From assembly GCA_026874595.1 (NCBI GenBank), contig CM049313.1, positions 43,678,659 through 43,742,658 on the forward strand: 64,000 nt of DNA, in the 5' to 3' direction. This document shows positions 36,682-48,700 of this stretch, in pieces (within the stretch, counting starts at the first letter, position 1; each line of letters opens with the position of its first letter). Under the pieces are notes generated by a model. It was not told the origin of the DNA. It did not search any database and worked only from the letters and a program-made list of their open reading frames with translations. This stretch comes from Sipunculus nudus. Its lineage: Eukaryota; Annelida; Sipuncula; Golfingiida; Sipunculidae. Made by a program: the position numbers and the translations under genes.

Positions 36682-36684
<3 letters not shown>
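36269..36684 (+). mobile_element. TRIM-like miniature LTR element with tRNA-Leu primer binding site and tRNA-like LTRs
   Basis: Direct repeats at 36269-36413 (145 bp) and 36542-36684 (143 bp), both TGTAAC...GTTACA, flank a 128-bp internal region. One base after the 5' LTR lies TGGTGGCAGCGGTGGGAT, complementary over 18 nt to the 3' end of eukaryotic tRNA-Leu (AAG type, ending ...CCGCTGCCACCA). The internal region ends in a purine tract, AGAGAGGGGTGAA, at the 3' LTR. Each LTR contains TAGCGAAGCGGTAGAACG (A-box-like; the second copy has TAAGCAAAGCGG) and a B box, GGGTTCGAACCC or GGGTTCGACCC. There is no coding capacity, so mobilisation would need an autonomous LTR element. Confidence 0.82.

Positions 36685-36690
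<6 letters not shown>

Positions 36691-36720
<30 letters not shown>
36691..36720. repeat. (TA)n microsatellite
   Basis: About 15 TA units at the right edge of the TRIM element. Confidence 0.93.
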
Positions 36721-36721
<1 letters not shown>

Positions 36722-36723
<2 letters not shown>

Positions 36724-39060
36724 GGATTTACCTATAATATATTAGTTACCATGTTCATTAATTTATTATTGCTTTCTATACGTTGTATTTCGAACGGGAA
36801 TGACGTTTTTGGATGCCGTTCTCATTTATAGCATTCAGGAAGTGCTTGTATCTCGAAAGTTTGGGCTGTTAATTCACCAACAATGGTACATCTTCTCATC
36901 ATTCAGCCGCCATCATCACGTGCATTTTCACCAGATGATGTCGCGTTTAGTATGAGTCAGTCCCAGAAGAACGTGAGAATTAATTCATTAGTGCTTAATT
37001 TGCCTGGAGATTCATATCTGGTTGTCGATATATTGCCGTTAAATGGGGTAAAAATAACACAATCATCTTTCTTGATTGACAGCGGACGACATCAAATTAA
37101 GAACAAATTATGTTATTTCATGTAACAACGAATACATAATTATTCAACTGAGGAGTTCCGACGGTAAAATACTTGGCGGATGAGTGAAATATTTATATAT
37201 TAACTGGTCGTCTAATTCAAGTCATCTTTCATCGGGAGACTTGAACTTGCGAGTGTGCCCCGTTACATTTTTATCATTACGGGGTAATTACTTTTGAAAT
37301 ACGCTGGATATATATAGATTTGGATACTTTGGGGAAACACACACACATTAATCATTTTTCTATGGTTAACCACAAACCACACAGACCTGGTTTTATCACA
37401 CACAATAGGCTGAGGGAATTTAATTGTACTTGAGGGATAGGACGGCTTATCGTTCCCTGCGGAAACAACCCCCGGACTGCTTATGTTGACCGATTTACAA
37501 ATCGCGGACTGTCGTATAAGTGTTAAAGTGGAAAGAGCAGACGTAATTGTAATACACATAAATAGTGATCCACTATTAAGAATGTAAATCAAACAAAAAG
37601 CTAAAGCCACACGATCAATTGCTTACCAAATTCATAAAGTCGGCTTTAAGTCGGATAAAATATCCACCTCTGACTAAGTCAGCGCTCTATCTTTGCCAAT
37701 GAGTGAAAGCTTTAAACAATCCAGTTGGCACGGTCTTGCGTTTTTTGATAGCTCTAAAATTAGCTATATTATGACTAAGCTGAACCCTCCCTACTGTTCA
37801 TCAGGACTGCAAAACATCATATAACAGCTGGCCTTCCTAGAACTCCGAACTGCATCTGTTGAATGTCGGGGAGGGAAGTTACTCCCTAGAACAGCCAGCC
37901 GCAGGCGCCAACAGCAGCCCCTTATTTGGCCGACACATATAATGCAGCACATGTGGGCGCTAAGTGGTCTGTGATGCTGGTACTTCTGGCTGGATTTCAT
38001 CGTACCTGCTTGTGCAGCAGCAGTTAAAAGCCAGCTCTACAGCACAGGTGTTCTGAACTTCGTGTTATCTGCTTCTATTTATATCCCCAACCAGACCTTA
38101 AACCCTGTGCCGTCTTTAATCATTCACATGCTAGCTACAAAGTTCCCGATGACTGTATTCAACCAATATTCCCGATTCTCTCCATTTAAAGGTTCTTTAG
38201 TCAATTTTTATTTTCGCGAGAAGATTCGCATATCACTTGGAAATAAATCCTTAACCACGGCATATATATTCTTTTTAAAAACTCCTATTGTAGACGAATC
38301 CAACAAATGGTCGCTTTTCCGTGCCCTCAACGGCGGCATTCTCGCAGTGTCCTGGAAAGGAACATAAACAATCTACGGATCTTTTACCAGCCTATAAAAG
38401 CTTCAGAACCATTCACAAGTACTACCTGCATGCGGACATTTACAGAACAGTAGGACTGGCGGGTTTTGAATCTCGAGAAATTTATAACAAGTAGTATACA
38501 TGGGTAAAAAGTGTTGTTTAGGCCTGCGCTCTTCGAGTGCAGTCTTGTTTTCTTTATGAATCTCTCGAACTCCTAAAACACACACATACACACACGGTTA
38601 CACACTGCTTTGAACAATGAACAAAACACAAAGACAACTTGACTGGGTGTGTAAATTTCGATTTACTGACATTTCCGACAGTCATGCCCCAGAGACAAAA
38701 CAGCTGATGCGCTCAGCCGCGAGTTACGCATCATTCTCAACCATAAATCATTACAAGAAATTTTGGTTAATACACAATTATCTTACAAAGAGTCTTAGCC
38801 GATTGATACACTATCATATGTGTGTGGTCACGAAAAATAAGAAATGTTTAGTCAGTCACCTTATTATTCCCTTACCTACTGTGTAATTTATATATCATAT
38901 CTACATACAAGTACTATTGTATCAAAACTATGCCATTATTAAATAGACTGGTATATGGCGCTCTGCAAATGCTTGTACAAGTGAGAATAATAAAATGGGT
39001 GCTTACGTCCTAAAGTGTGCCCAGGTGGCGCTTTGAATATACTATACACATATTGGAAGA
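36722..39060. other. Intergenic, no convincing gene
   Basis: Short ORFs on both strands (up to 115 codons) match nothing I recognise and show no splice-site logic. A TATAAAAG lies at about 38393 on the + strand with no identifiable transcript behind it. Confidence 0.4.
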
Positions 39061-39071
39061 GAGCAGAACTG

Positions 39072-39299
39072 ATTTGCATCGCGGCTCCTGGGCAACTTTA
39101 GGAAAATGGAATCATACTGTAAAAACTACATAAGCTAGCGAGAGTCGCCAAAGCTGCGTCGCGACCCTGGGGGTGAGTCCTAATGATAAGGCGCGTCACC
39201 TGGCGGACAGAAGGCTCACTCACAGAGCTCCGCCCCCGCCCGCCGGGCCGTCCAATCATGAGTAAATGTGGCAGGTCACGAGGCAGCTTTGGCGCCAAA
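39072..39299. promoter_or_regulatory. CpG-rich block with octamer, GC-box, CCAAT and E2F-type sites
   Basis: The only clearly GC- and CpG-rich stretch in the intergenic part. Contains ATTTGCAT (39072-39079), CGCCCCCGCCCGCC (39231-39244), CCAAT (39252-39256) and the perfect palindrome TTTGGCGCCAAA (39288-39299), which is the E2F consensus. These sites together are typical of a cell-cycle promoter. It lies about 320 bp beyond the TPM stop codon, so it could drive an antisense or unannotated + strand transcript, or simply be part of the TPM 3' UTR. Confidence 0.4.
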
Positions 39300-39617
39300 C
39301 ACAAAGTGGATCCAAACCGGGAGTCGTCCAGGTAGCCCAAACGGATTCTGTTGCAAACAATTCCAGATCGCGCACTTTGTCGAACCGAAATGACTTTCTT
39401 TAGAACTTTTGGCCGTCCCTCCATCAGACCGTTCATAACATTATATTCCAGTTTGACGTCATCAATGACACCATCATCACCATTGCATCACGGAATCGTA
39501 CTTTTTTTATTTCACACCGACGAAACAAGATAAGATAAAGCTCTAGTGCTAGTAGGCTAATATGATTTTGCATGGTTTGGAGGCAGTAATGTGTGTAGTC
39601 CACGGTAGGTGGAGTGT
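39300..39617 (-). other. TPM: TPM 3' flank/3' UTR for terminal exon 9b
   Basis: On the - strand an AATAAA (plus-strand TTTATT, 39506-39511) lies about 107 nt past the stop codon. The true end of the UTR cannot be fixed from sequence. Confidence 0.4.
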
Positions 39618-39700
39618 TTAGAATCCGGCCAACTCCGTAAATGTGGCATCCAGCTCCTCGCTGATGTTCTTGTACTTCTCCTTCTCGTTAAGAAGGTCAT
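39618..39700 (-). CDS. TPM: TPM terminal exon 9b (canonical muscle-type end)
   Basis: Acceptor tccttgcag. Encodes [20 protein letters not shown] then FTELAGF and TAA. This is the classic invertebrate muscle tropomyosin C-terminus ([27 protein letters not shown]), which forms the head-to-tail overlap and troponin-T contact region. Confidence 0.95.
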
Positions 39701-42700
39701 CTGCAAGGAGAATGAAAAATCGTCACTTCCGGTTCTAAAACCTTTGGTAACACTCCGTTCAACACTCAAATGTTTTATCGCGCATACAAAAACATTAAAA
39801 TTTTCAATACTTTTATCAAATTTACCAGAACCTATTACATGCACAGTTTTACAATATTTAAATTTCTCTTTCGGGGCGTGGCTTCCGACCTATTACTGAA
39901 AACGCCCACCACCATCAAAGCATTTTAATTGCCATTAATGCCATCTTAAGTTCATATTAATACCAGAAGCACTTAGGAAAGAACACAGATCAGCAAGTAA
40001 TCAAAATTGCAAAATGAAAATCTTAAGCACATGTAGCTTTCAGGCACAGCTTATGTGCTAGTTTAATTTAATTAAAAGAGTATTTAAGTGGAGGTCAATG
40101 GAACAAACAACCTTGGCGATTGCGTGTGATATCTACAAGTATTCATCATGTTAAATTCTCGGTACAAACCGAGTTCATCAATAAATAAACATGACTGAAC
40201 CTGTTGTCACAGAAACCATGCTAAAAACGCACAGGAAACAAAACAGACACGCCATGCTGTATGGCGGGGAAAATATTTTTATCCGTTAAACTTACCTGGT
40301 TGAGCAGCCAAACTTTCCATGTCCACATGTTTGCATTAATGTCAATAAGTGCATGATTAAATTTCCAGAAAGTACCTAATTTAGCAGCTGAATGACTACG
40401 TATATATTTAAATAAAGCTGCAGAGAAATTGGCCTAACTTGTATATAATTGGTAAGTTTTGACTCTTCAGTTTCAGGGCTTCAGAAAATGTGACGTTGTG
40501 CACTTCAAGCGTTTTATTTTCCTTCTTATTAATCAAGTGCATAATAAACTACTGCATACAAATAACGCACCTGTGCAGAAGCACACTTTTTTCTTTCAAA
40601 GCTAACACCAAAAGCATTAATATAAAATGCACACCTACACGGTATAAAAAAGTCTACAATTATCTGCTATAAAGTCAATTGTTGCTGTTTTTATCAGCAG
40701 AAAGAAAATTTGACAAAACTTGCCTAATCTCAGATATGACCATTCATTCACACTGCTTTAAGTTCTCGATACATTTCTTCAGGGCTTACACTGATCATTC
40801 CTTAATATTCTGGTAAATCCTCTCAATTTTACTACAGAAAGTGCAACACCTATAATTACTGCTTAATACACCTTGTGTTTTCAAGCGCCTACATATGAGT
40901 TGATAAAAGCGCAGCAATGTATATTTGCGTGGGGCAGTCTTATCTATATTTTTATTTATGGATTTAGCAAAGCAATAGCAAAAATATACGTTGATGGGAT
41001 ATAAATATAGAAAACCAGAACTGCATGTTTAAATATTTGAAAGAAAAAGCGATGTTCAAGTTATCAACATCAAACCGGGAAGCCCTTTAGAGAATAAGCA
41101 CAGACTTTTCAACATCCTTTCCGTATTTCAAATAAATTACACAAAGGTCAACAATAAACTCATTTGGGAGTCCCAGGCTGCTGCTATTGGTGACTTTCCA
41201 GCCCCTGAAGATATCAGATGGTCTACCTGTGTGTGCAATGAGATACTCAGAGCGACTGCATCTCATCCAGCGTACGTTCCATTTCCTCCTTGAGTTCCGA
41301 GTACTTTACTTGCGCCTCAGAAAGCATGTCTGCAACGGCATAAACCAAACTCACTCAAAACAACATGCAACATGCGCTGTGTGGGATTAACTTGACCGGC
41401 GGTGTAACCAGAATTTCATCATTTCCCATTAGGTGCTCTCCCACCTGGGATACCTATTCAGGTGTAAGTGTTCATATGGATTCCTCAGTGCGTTTTTTAT
41501 ACCTATTGAATGAATCACAAATCTTATGACATCAAAATCTATTTTACTATTTCAAATAGTAACTGCAATAGTCTTATAATTTCATAATAATTGTTTCAAA
41601 ATGTTGGTTTCAAAATGCTTTGAATGCGAACTTATTACATGTGCGACGTTCTATGAACATATTCGAATGCTTTGGCTTCAACGTTTTGTGAAATGGACAG
41701 ACAATTACGGGTGCTACACAATCTTGCACCTGTAATTAGGCAAAGCTTAGGTTGCCTCGAATATGATTTATCTGAGGTGAAAATGAATAAATATACTGTA
41801 GCACTTTTGAGTCTTTTCAACATGTTCTAGTCTTAAATAATGTTGATGCAAACCAAGAAATCCATATGGACATTTAGCTCCTGAAATACTCTACCTTTTA
41901 ATTGGTTGTCATGAATACATGCAATTCTTTGATTAACCACACAAACCAAAATGAAATATAATATGGATTCAGAAATATCACTTGTTATTATCAACTGTAT
42001 TTTCTATATTCAAGAGGTTAAACTTAAAATTTCTGTAGGTAGGTTGCCTGCAGGAAAGAAACCCTCAAAGTTAGTTTTTCAATAAATCCAAAAACAATAT
42101 CCATTAGATGATAAGCTGTAAATATTATCCAGATCGTTGTACATAAAAAAATGATTCAATTTGGTTCAACTCACACTTAAATCAATTTTACATCTGATGA
42201 AAAAGAGGTTGTATTATAGTCAAATTTGTCTTCTTAAAAAAATTCATACTTGCAGCTTCAAATATGTAAAATAGACTATAATCAGGTTACAAGGTCTATT
42301 TCTGAATCCATCAAAAAAATATCAAATCCGAACAAACAAAGGCAATAGTGCACTGGTTTGTGGTCTATTACTAATTCTGGTAACAAAAGCAATTTAAAAC
42401 GCATTATCACAGAATCAGACATGTCAACACAGGAGAAACAGAAGGCTTATAACACACAAATAGTAACAAAATATAACAAATGTGAAACATAATATAAATT
42501 CCATAATCAACAAACAGTTGTCACAGCATTCTTGTCGGATCTGCTATTTCCATGAGAATAATAATTTTTTTTTTTTTTTAATATTTTCAAATATTTTTGT
42601 TACTGGTAGTATAGGAAATAAGATCCAAAAATGGCAAATTCAGTTTTGTGCCTATTATTTTTTATGGCCTTAAATACATTGTAATAATAATAAGATAACA

Positions 42701-45700
42701 GGGATGGATTTCATTGAGGCAACTTAAGTTATATCTTAGACCCATAACATTGTGGCTGTTACCATAGTAACTGTTTTATATTAAGTTTTGTAAAAATGGT
42801 TTTCAAATCTACTCTATTGCCAAAACATAGCTACCTAAATAGGTGCCAATTTTCAGAGCAGCAAATTTGATTCAAGTAATTTGCCACAAACTCTGGCACA
42901 AAACTGTTCTTTATACAAATCAGCTTTTCCCCCACAAGAATGCTGGTCAAATCATGCAAAGAATTCTTCCTTCTTCTCAATGGTGATATTAGTTACTGTT
43001 AAGGTATACAGCATAATACTGTCAACAACATACTACCAAGCAATGCATTCATACTATGAGTATAAAGAATTGTTTCAGTGGTAAAACTGCACAGGGAAAG
43101 TCAGTGTCAGATACTTTCTACTCTGAAGACGGCGCAAATACTTTCTACTGTGAAAATGTATTAACTATAAATTTCATGGATTGACCAAAAGTGCAAAACC
43201 AGATTATTATCTGTTGGAACAAATTAAACAAATTACCACAATGTTATGGCACATCCTTTGCAATCACTATTATTTCAAATATGTGCTGTGTAAAAATAAT
43301 TTTTTTTCCAATGATTCATTGTCAAGATCGAGTCACTGACAAGAAAATAACCCTTGTGCAGCTTTACAATACATTATATATTAGTATTGATCATAATACC
43401 AATGGAATCTGGCACTTAATTATGACAGGTTCCAAGAAACTACTATATGTTATTCACTTTAAGTTTATGAGCATGCTACCAGAAGCTGCAGGTATGTTTC
43501 AAAAGCATTTTCAAGCCACTAAAGTGTCTGTCAAAATGATTCATTCCCTAGAATCCAGTCCTTAAGCATGGTGCAGTCCTGGTGACACTAGATGGTTTTG
43601 GTTGTAGGGTAATTAGCCAGTTGTTAGAAAGTTTTGCAGGTACAATTTTACATGACTCTACAGCTTATAAACTATATTTGCTAAGGGCTACATTGTACAT
43701 TTGCAAAGTAAGACTGCTACTAGCAAACAAGGCACATCAGAGAAAAAGACTAGTGATACTGAACAGGACATTGTGCTAAACAGCCAAAGAAAGAGGCTAC
43801 AATGCTTTATAGATTTTAAGAAGCAGAATTTTTTTCTCTTAATGGTGTTAATGATGACATACAGCATAAAAGCGTGTTCATAGAACTGCCAGTTTGAATG
43901 GTTTTTGGTCGATCAGTTAAACCATGTACTAGCGGAGCGAAGTGCACACAGTGAAGCAGCCACTGTCACAGACTGGTTCCCTGCTCAAATATGGTGACTG
44001 TCAAGTTTAAACCAGCACAGAGACTGTTAGAAAACCATCTTGTGTAATGTTCAGACAATTGTCATTTTAAACATGGATAACCATCAGTCTCAACTTTGGA
44101 AATACTCTGGTGGGCAAATATTAAGCAGGGAAACAGTCTACTACTGGCAGTATACAATGTCAACTCTGGCACTTCCTACCCTCTAGATTCTCCATTTGTG
44201 CTTCTTTGACCTTGAGGGAGTGTTCAGCAGCTTCTAGTTTACATTCAGTCTGCAGCAAATTAGGTTATAGGTCACATGCAAAGCAGACAAAATAATATAG
44301 CACAACCAAGAACCAAGTAGCACCACCAGTCCACCACCCACTAGAATCACTGGCCACTGTAGTTGTGTCATGAACATGCATTTTCTGACATCACAAGACC
44401 CAGTAAATTTCTGTAAGATTTAATGGACTTGGTAGGCATTCCATGCTGTGTGTAATGACAAAAGATGTGTTTTTTTTTCAAAGTAAGCCAGACAAAACTA
44501 ATATTCTATGAAACCTTTTCATGCAGATAAAATTTATTGGTATTTATTCAGAGTTCTATGATTTTGAGCAAACTGCATGCACCAGATGCCACTGTTCTCA
44601 TGGGAGTAAACATGCTGGAAAACGATATTTGATCAACAAACTAGAAAATGCTTTCTTTTCTCACAGCATGCAATGGCACTACCCTGTGAAGGCACAGGAC
44701 TACCTGGTTTTGAAAACCTTCGTGTATAATGTATACAGTAACAAAAACAGCAACAAAGCCCCAGTCATGCTCATACCTTCCAATCGGTCAACCTCGGCCT
44801 GCAACTTAGACACCGTTCTCTCTGCCTCAGCAGCGCGGTTCTCAGCCTATGGGAATTTCACATAATCCCGTCATAATCAACCAAATCACTTGCATACACT
44901 ATCTAACTCCTTTAACTCAGCCTGGCCATATAAAATATTTATCCACTAAGATGGGTATGTTAATATGTTTAACCCTCTCCTATTGATTTACACTAAATAT
45001 GAATATTTAAAGTATCTCCCAATACAAACTTTGTAAAAATTGGCCAGAGCATATACAGTATATATATATGAGATATTTATAAGCATATATATGAGATATT
45101 AAAATTCAATAATGGTGAATTGTGTAATTTTAAACATCTTATTAAGATTTGCTTAATTTATCATGCAATACAATAAAGCTGAATATAATAGAACATTTAG
45201 AAAATGATAGTATTAGTTACCAAATTGAAGTTTTTTTATAAACAAGGATATAAGCAGTATTCCTCCAAAAAAAATGAAAGACTAAAGAAAAACAGGACAA
45301 AGAAAATTTATTTTGATGTAAGGTTATTAAATGTGTAATTGGACTGAATATTACTTATATGAGATTTAATTTTTGATATTTTTAATTTTTTTTATATTTG
45401 GATATTGTTTAATTTAATTAATGGATATTTCAAGGTGTAACTTACGTCCTTCAGTCTCTGGGTGAGTCCACGGATTGTTTCTTCATATGTGTCTTCCCTC
45501 TGTGAAGCCTAGAAAACCAATGCCAGAAAACCCTCAGTTACAGATCAAAGCAGACAAAATATGACACAATAAGATTACCAGTCTGATCCACAATTAACCA
45601 ACTGATCTACTTCTGAGGCCAAAAGAGAATTAAACATACAAAATGAAATATTTATTAAGATATTATGGTTTAATATTTTGTGAAGAATTTTGTTTTAAAG

Positions 45701-48700
45701 CTAGTTCAAGTGATTTTTTCTTGCTCAAAGGTCTAAATGATCATACTTCATATACATTATTCCTGAATCACAATTTCGAGAAATAAATTTATACTATTGA
45801 CACTGATTTTGCATAAATCAAGACTATATTAAAGCATGATATAAACGATCTTATACAATACACCACCCCATCCACTGAAATTCACTATTAAAGAAATTCC
45901 TGCAAAATGACATCATACCAACTAATATTTTTGTCACCCTGCATACTAAAAACACCATCATGTCAATAACTGGTATCTCTAAATATTCAACTATATCATC
46001 CTCATAGCTACCATCTATTGAGTCTACCTAGTGTCCTGATAAGATATCCATTTGTCTTTAGCTTTACTTTAGAGATGTTAGAAAACACCAGTAATGTTTT
46101 TAAACAGCTCTCAGAAATAACCATGCTTTCACAACACTCAAAACAGGAAGATAAACATTGCTTTAAAAATTTGCAATGTTCGTCAAAACGCAATCGGCAC
46201 CAATTGTAAAGCAGAGTTGCTAACTAAGGCAAGAATTGACAGAACTAATTTATAACAGCATCTGAGGATCTCTACAAAGTATACACACACATATGTGTGT
46301 ATAACATGGTGCCTGGTGGTCAACAAGCTTTTTCTTTTTTTTAAATCCATGCTTTCTTCAGAAAAACACATGCACAATGGCTGACACAAGAATTAATACA
46401 GAATATATTTTAAGAATAATATTTTCCTTTTTCAAGACAGTATTTTAGTCTGCTGTTGAATTATCAAACTATGGTATCAAAGGTTGATACAGAATTCTAG
46501 GAATCCTCCATCTTCATTTTTGGACATGCTTTCCATCAACAACTGCAGTCTGAATCCCCATGACATTTTTGTAAATGACAAAACTCCACAGAAATTTTTC
46601 CATGAATGATATAATCATATGTCAATATGTTTACAACATGAGCGTGACCATGCTCTCATATAGCAAATTTCTGAGGCAAAAAGGAAAAATATTCAGCCAT
46701 TGTTTTATCTAGGGCATGGAACATATTTTAAAATGTCAGAAATGATGAACAATAAAATCATTCCTCCTAGGAAGATGAATTTTAACCAATGGCATAAACA
46801 GCCATTCATACATGGCATTCCTTACAACAGGAGAAAAAACATGCACAAAACCACGCAAACTCAATAATTACTGCAACTCATTGTATTTTATTAAGAACGG
46901 AGAACCCAGCAAATGTTATGAAAGCTGCACTGCATGCTGGGAAGGTAGCAAGAGTACCTCCTGCTCGCTGATCTCCAGGGACTTCATGTTGTTACCAACG
47001 ACCTTGAGCTCCTCTTCCAGCTCCAGGATTTTGCTACAACGGCCACCAATACAACCCTTTTGAGATCCAAGTTATTGGACACCCAATGTGCTCTTGTGCC
47101 CATAAGTCCCCTTGACTATGAAACCTGTATGCTAATCATACAGCTATGAAGACACCTGATGTTTAACTGACCAGAGTGCAATTCTGCCGAGTCATGGAAC
47201 CTTTTAAAAAAAAATTCCCAGAAATGGTTCCTTGAAAAACATTTTTCATCATTTTGGATATTTTGGATATATTACACAAAAAAATTATTGCAAGTTTCTA
47301 CATACAATACTTGTCGAAGCAGATTCATCACATCAAGTGCCTTCAATTCACAAGCCAACCCATCCCACAGTGTATTTGTTGTGTGTAGGTGACAGACAGG
47401 GGGTTGTCACAGGGCATGCACTCACCTTCTCATCATTAATTTCTAGTGACCTAAGATTGTTAGAAACCACATGCAACTCCTCTTCAAGGGCCTTGACTTT
47501 GCTGAAATAACAACAACACCACACCATGCAAATTTAAGGGTAAACGAACTAACAAATCAATAAATCTCAAACCCACCTCTGTAAAAATCAGCCATCTTAA
47601 CAAATGCTAAAGCCAGCTTTTTAACTGAGATATCCACAATAAGCATGTCTGAATATCTGACTTGGTATCAGCCGGAATTTGGACTAGCTTTTATGAGCAT
47701 CTATAATATCAAAGGCTTTTAGAATATCAACACATGCAAAAAACAACTTGATATCTGTCATGCTTAAGTCACCTATTCTGATTAAATCTACAACTTTGAA
47801 TTACACTGAAAACTTTATTTCCTTAAAATGTTCTAAAGTTCTAGAACACTAATCTATAAGCTTTCTTAACAGCAATTATTTTTAACTAAATGTTCTTGAA
47901 AATACATCAACATTCAAAATATCCACAGCATAAGCACAGCCTTCAACACAAACATGTTGCTTTTTGTGATATATATGCCCTCCTTGTATATCTTTTCAAG
48001 TAAATTGATGAGTTAAATTGAAATCTACAGGACCACAATCTTGTTATTTCACTTCTTCACTATCTCTAAATAAGTGATTTACCTAGAGTGGAATCTATCA
48101 ATTTGGAAAGGAATCCATAAATATTAGGCGTTCACTTTTAATACATTAAGGGCAAAGGAGGTTCATGCACTATAAGTTAACTAAAATGTTGTAATTTACC
48201 TAAAATTACCATTGGGATATATTTCTCATCAAGAAATTAAATTTTTTATACATCAAAGAATTTTATTAGACATTTCAGATTTCAGGATTTTTAGAATTGA
48301 TAGTATGGTACTCTTAAATATCTGTTTTGGAGATGCACCCTACTCACTTATGGCAAAAACATCACAAAAAGCAAAATGTGAGAGCAGAAAGCAAAGATCA
48401 CCAAAGACAAAAGTTATCTGGCAATCACAATAACAAACCAGGGAAGAAGTAAGAAACAAAGTATGAACATGGAAGAAACAGGAAATCTGATGAACAAACA
48501 TGCAGTAACTCAAGCCCACACCCACCATGGGATTAACTATGCTGTCACCTTTAGCCACAGTTAACCCAAGATTATGCAGATATGTATTTCACATGATCTA
48601 AGACCCCCAATCATATAATTACTGTCATGGCAGTGATGCTGTGGAAATGGTAGTCATAAATCTGTTTAAATTTGGGTTTCTTCCCAGACAATTTTCAGCC

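Noticed and set aside
37263-37610. 115-codon ORF on the - strand
   Set aside because: No recognisable domain and no splice-site or promoter context; length is compatible with chance.
39098-39436. 112-codon Arg/Ser-rich ORF on the - strand
   Set aside because: Lies in the CpG-rich block, where stop codons are rare by composition; no homology recognised.
40291-40345. Possible - strand first exon (ATG, eight codons, then GTAAGT) between TPM exons 9a and 9b
   Set aside because: Only a short ORF plus a donor; no partner exon found and it does not fit any tropomyosin phase.
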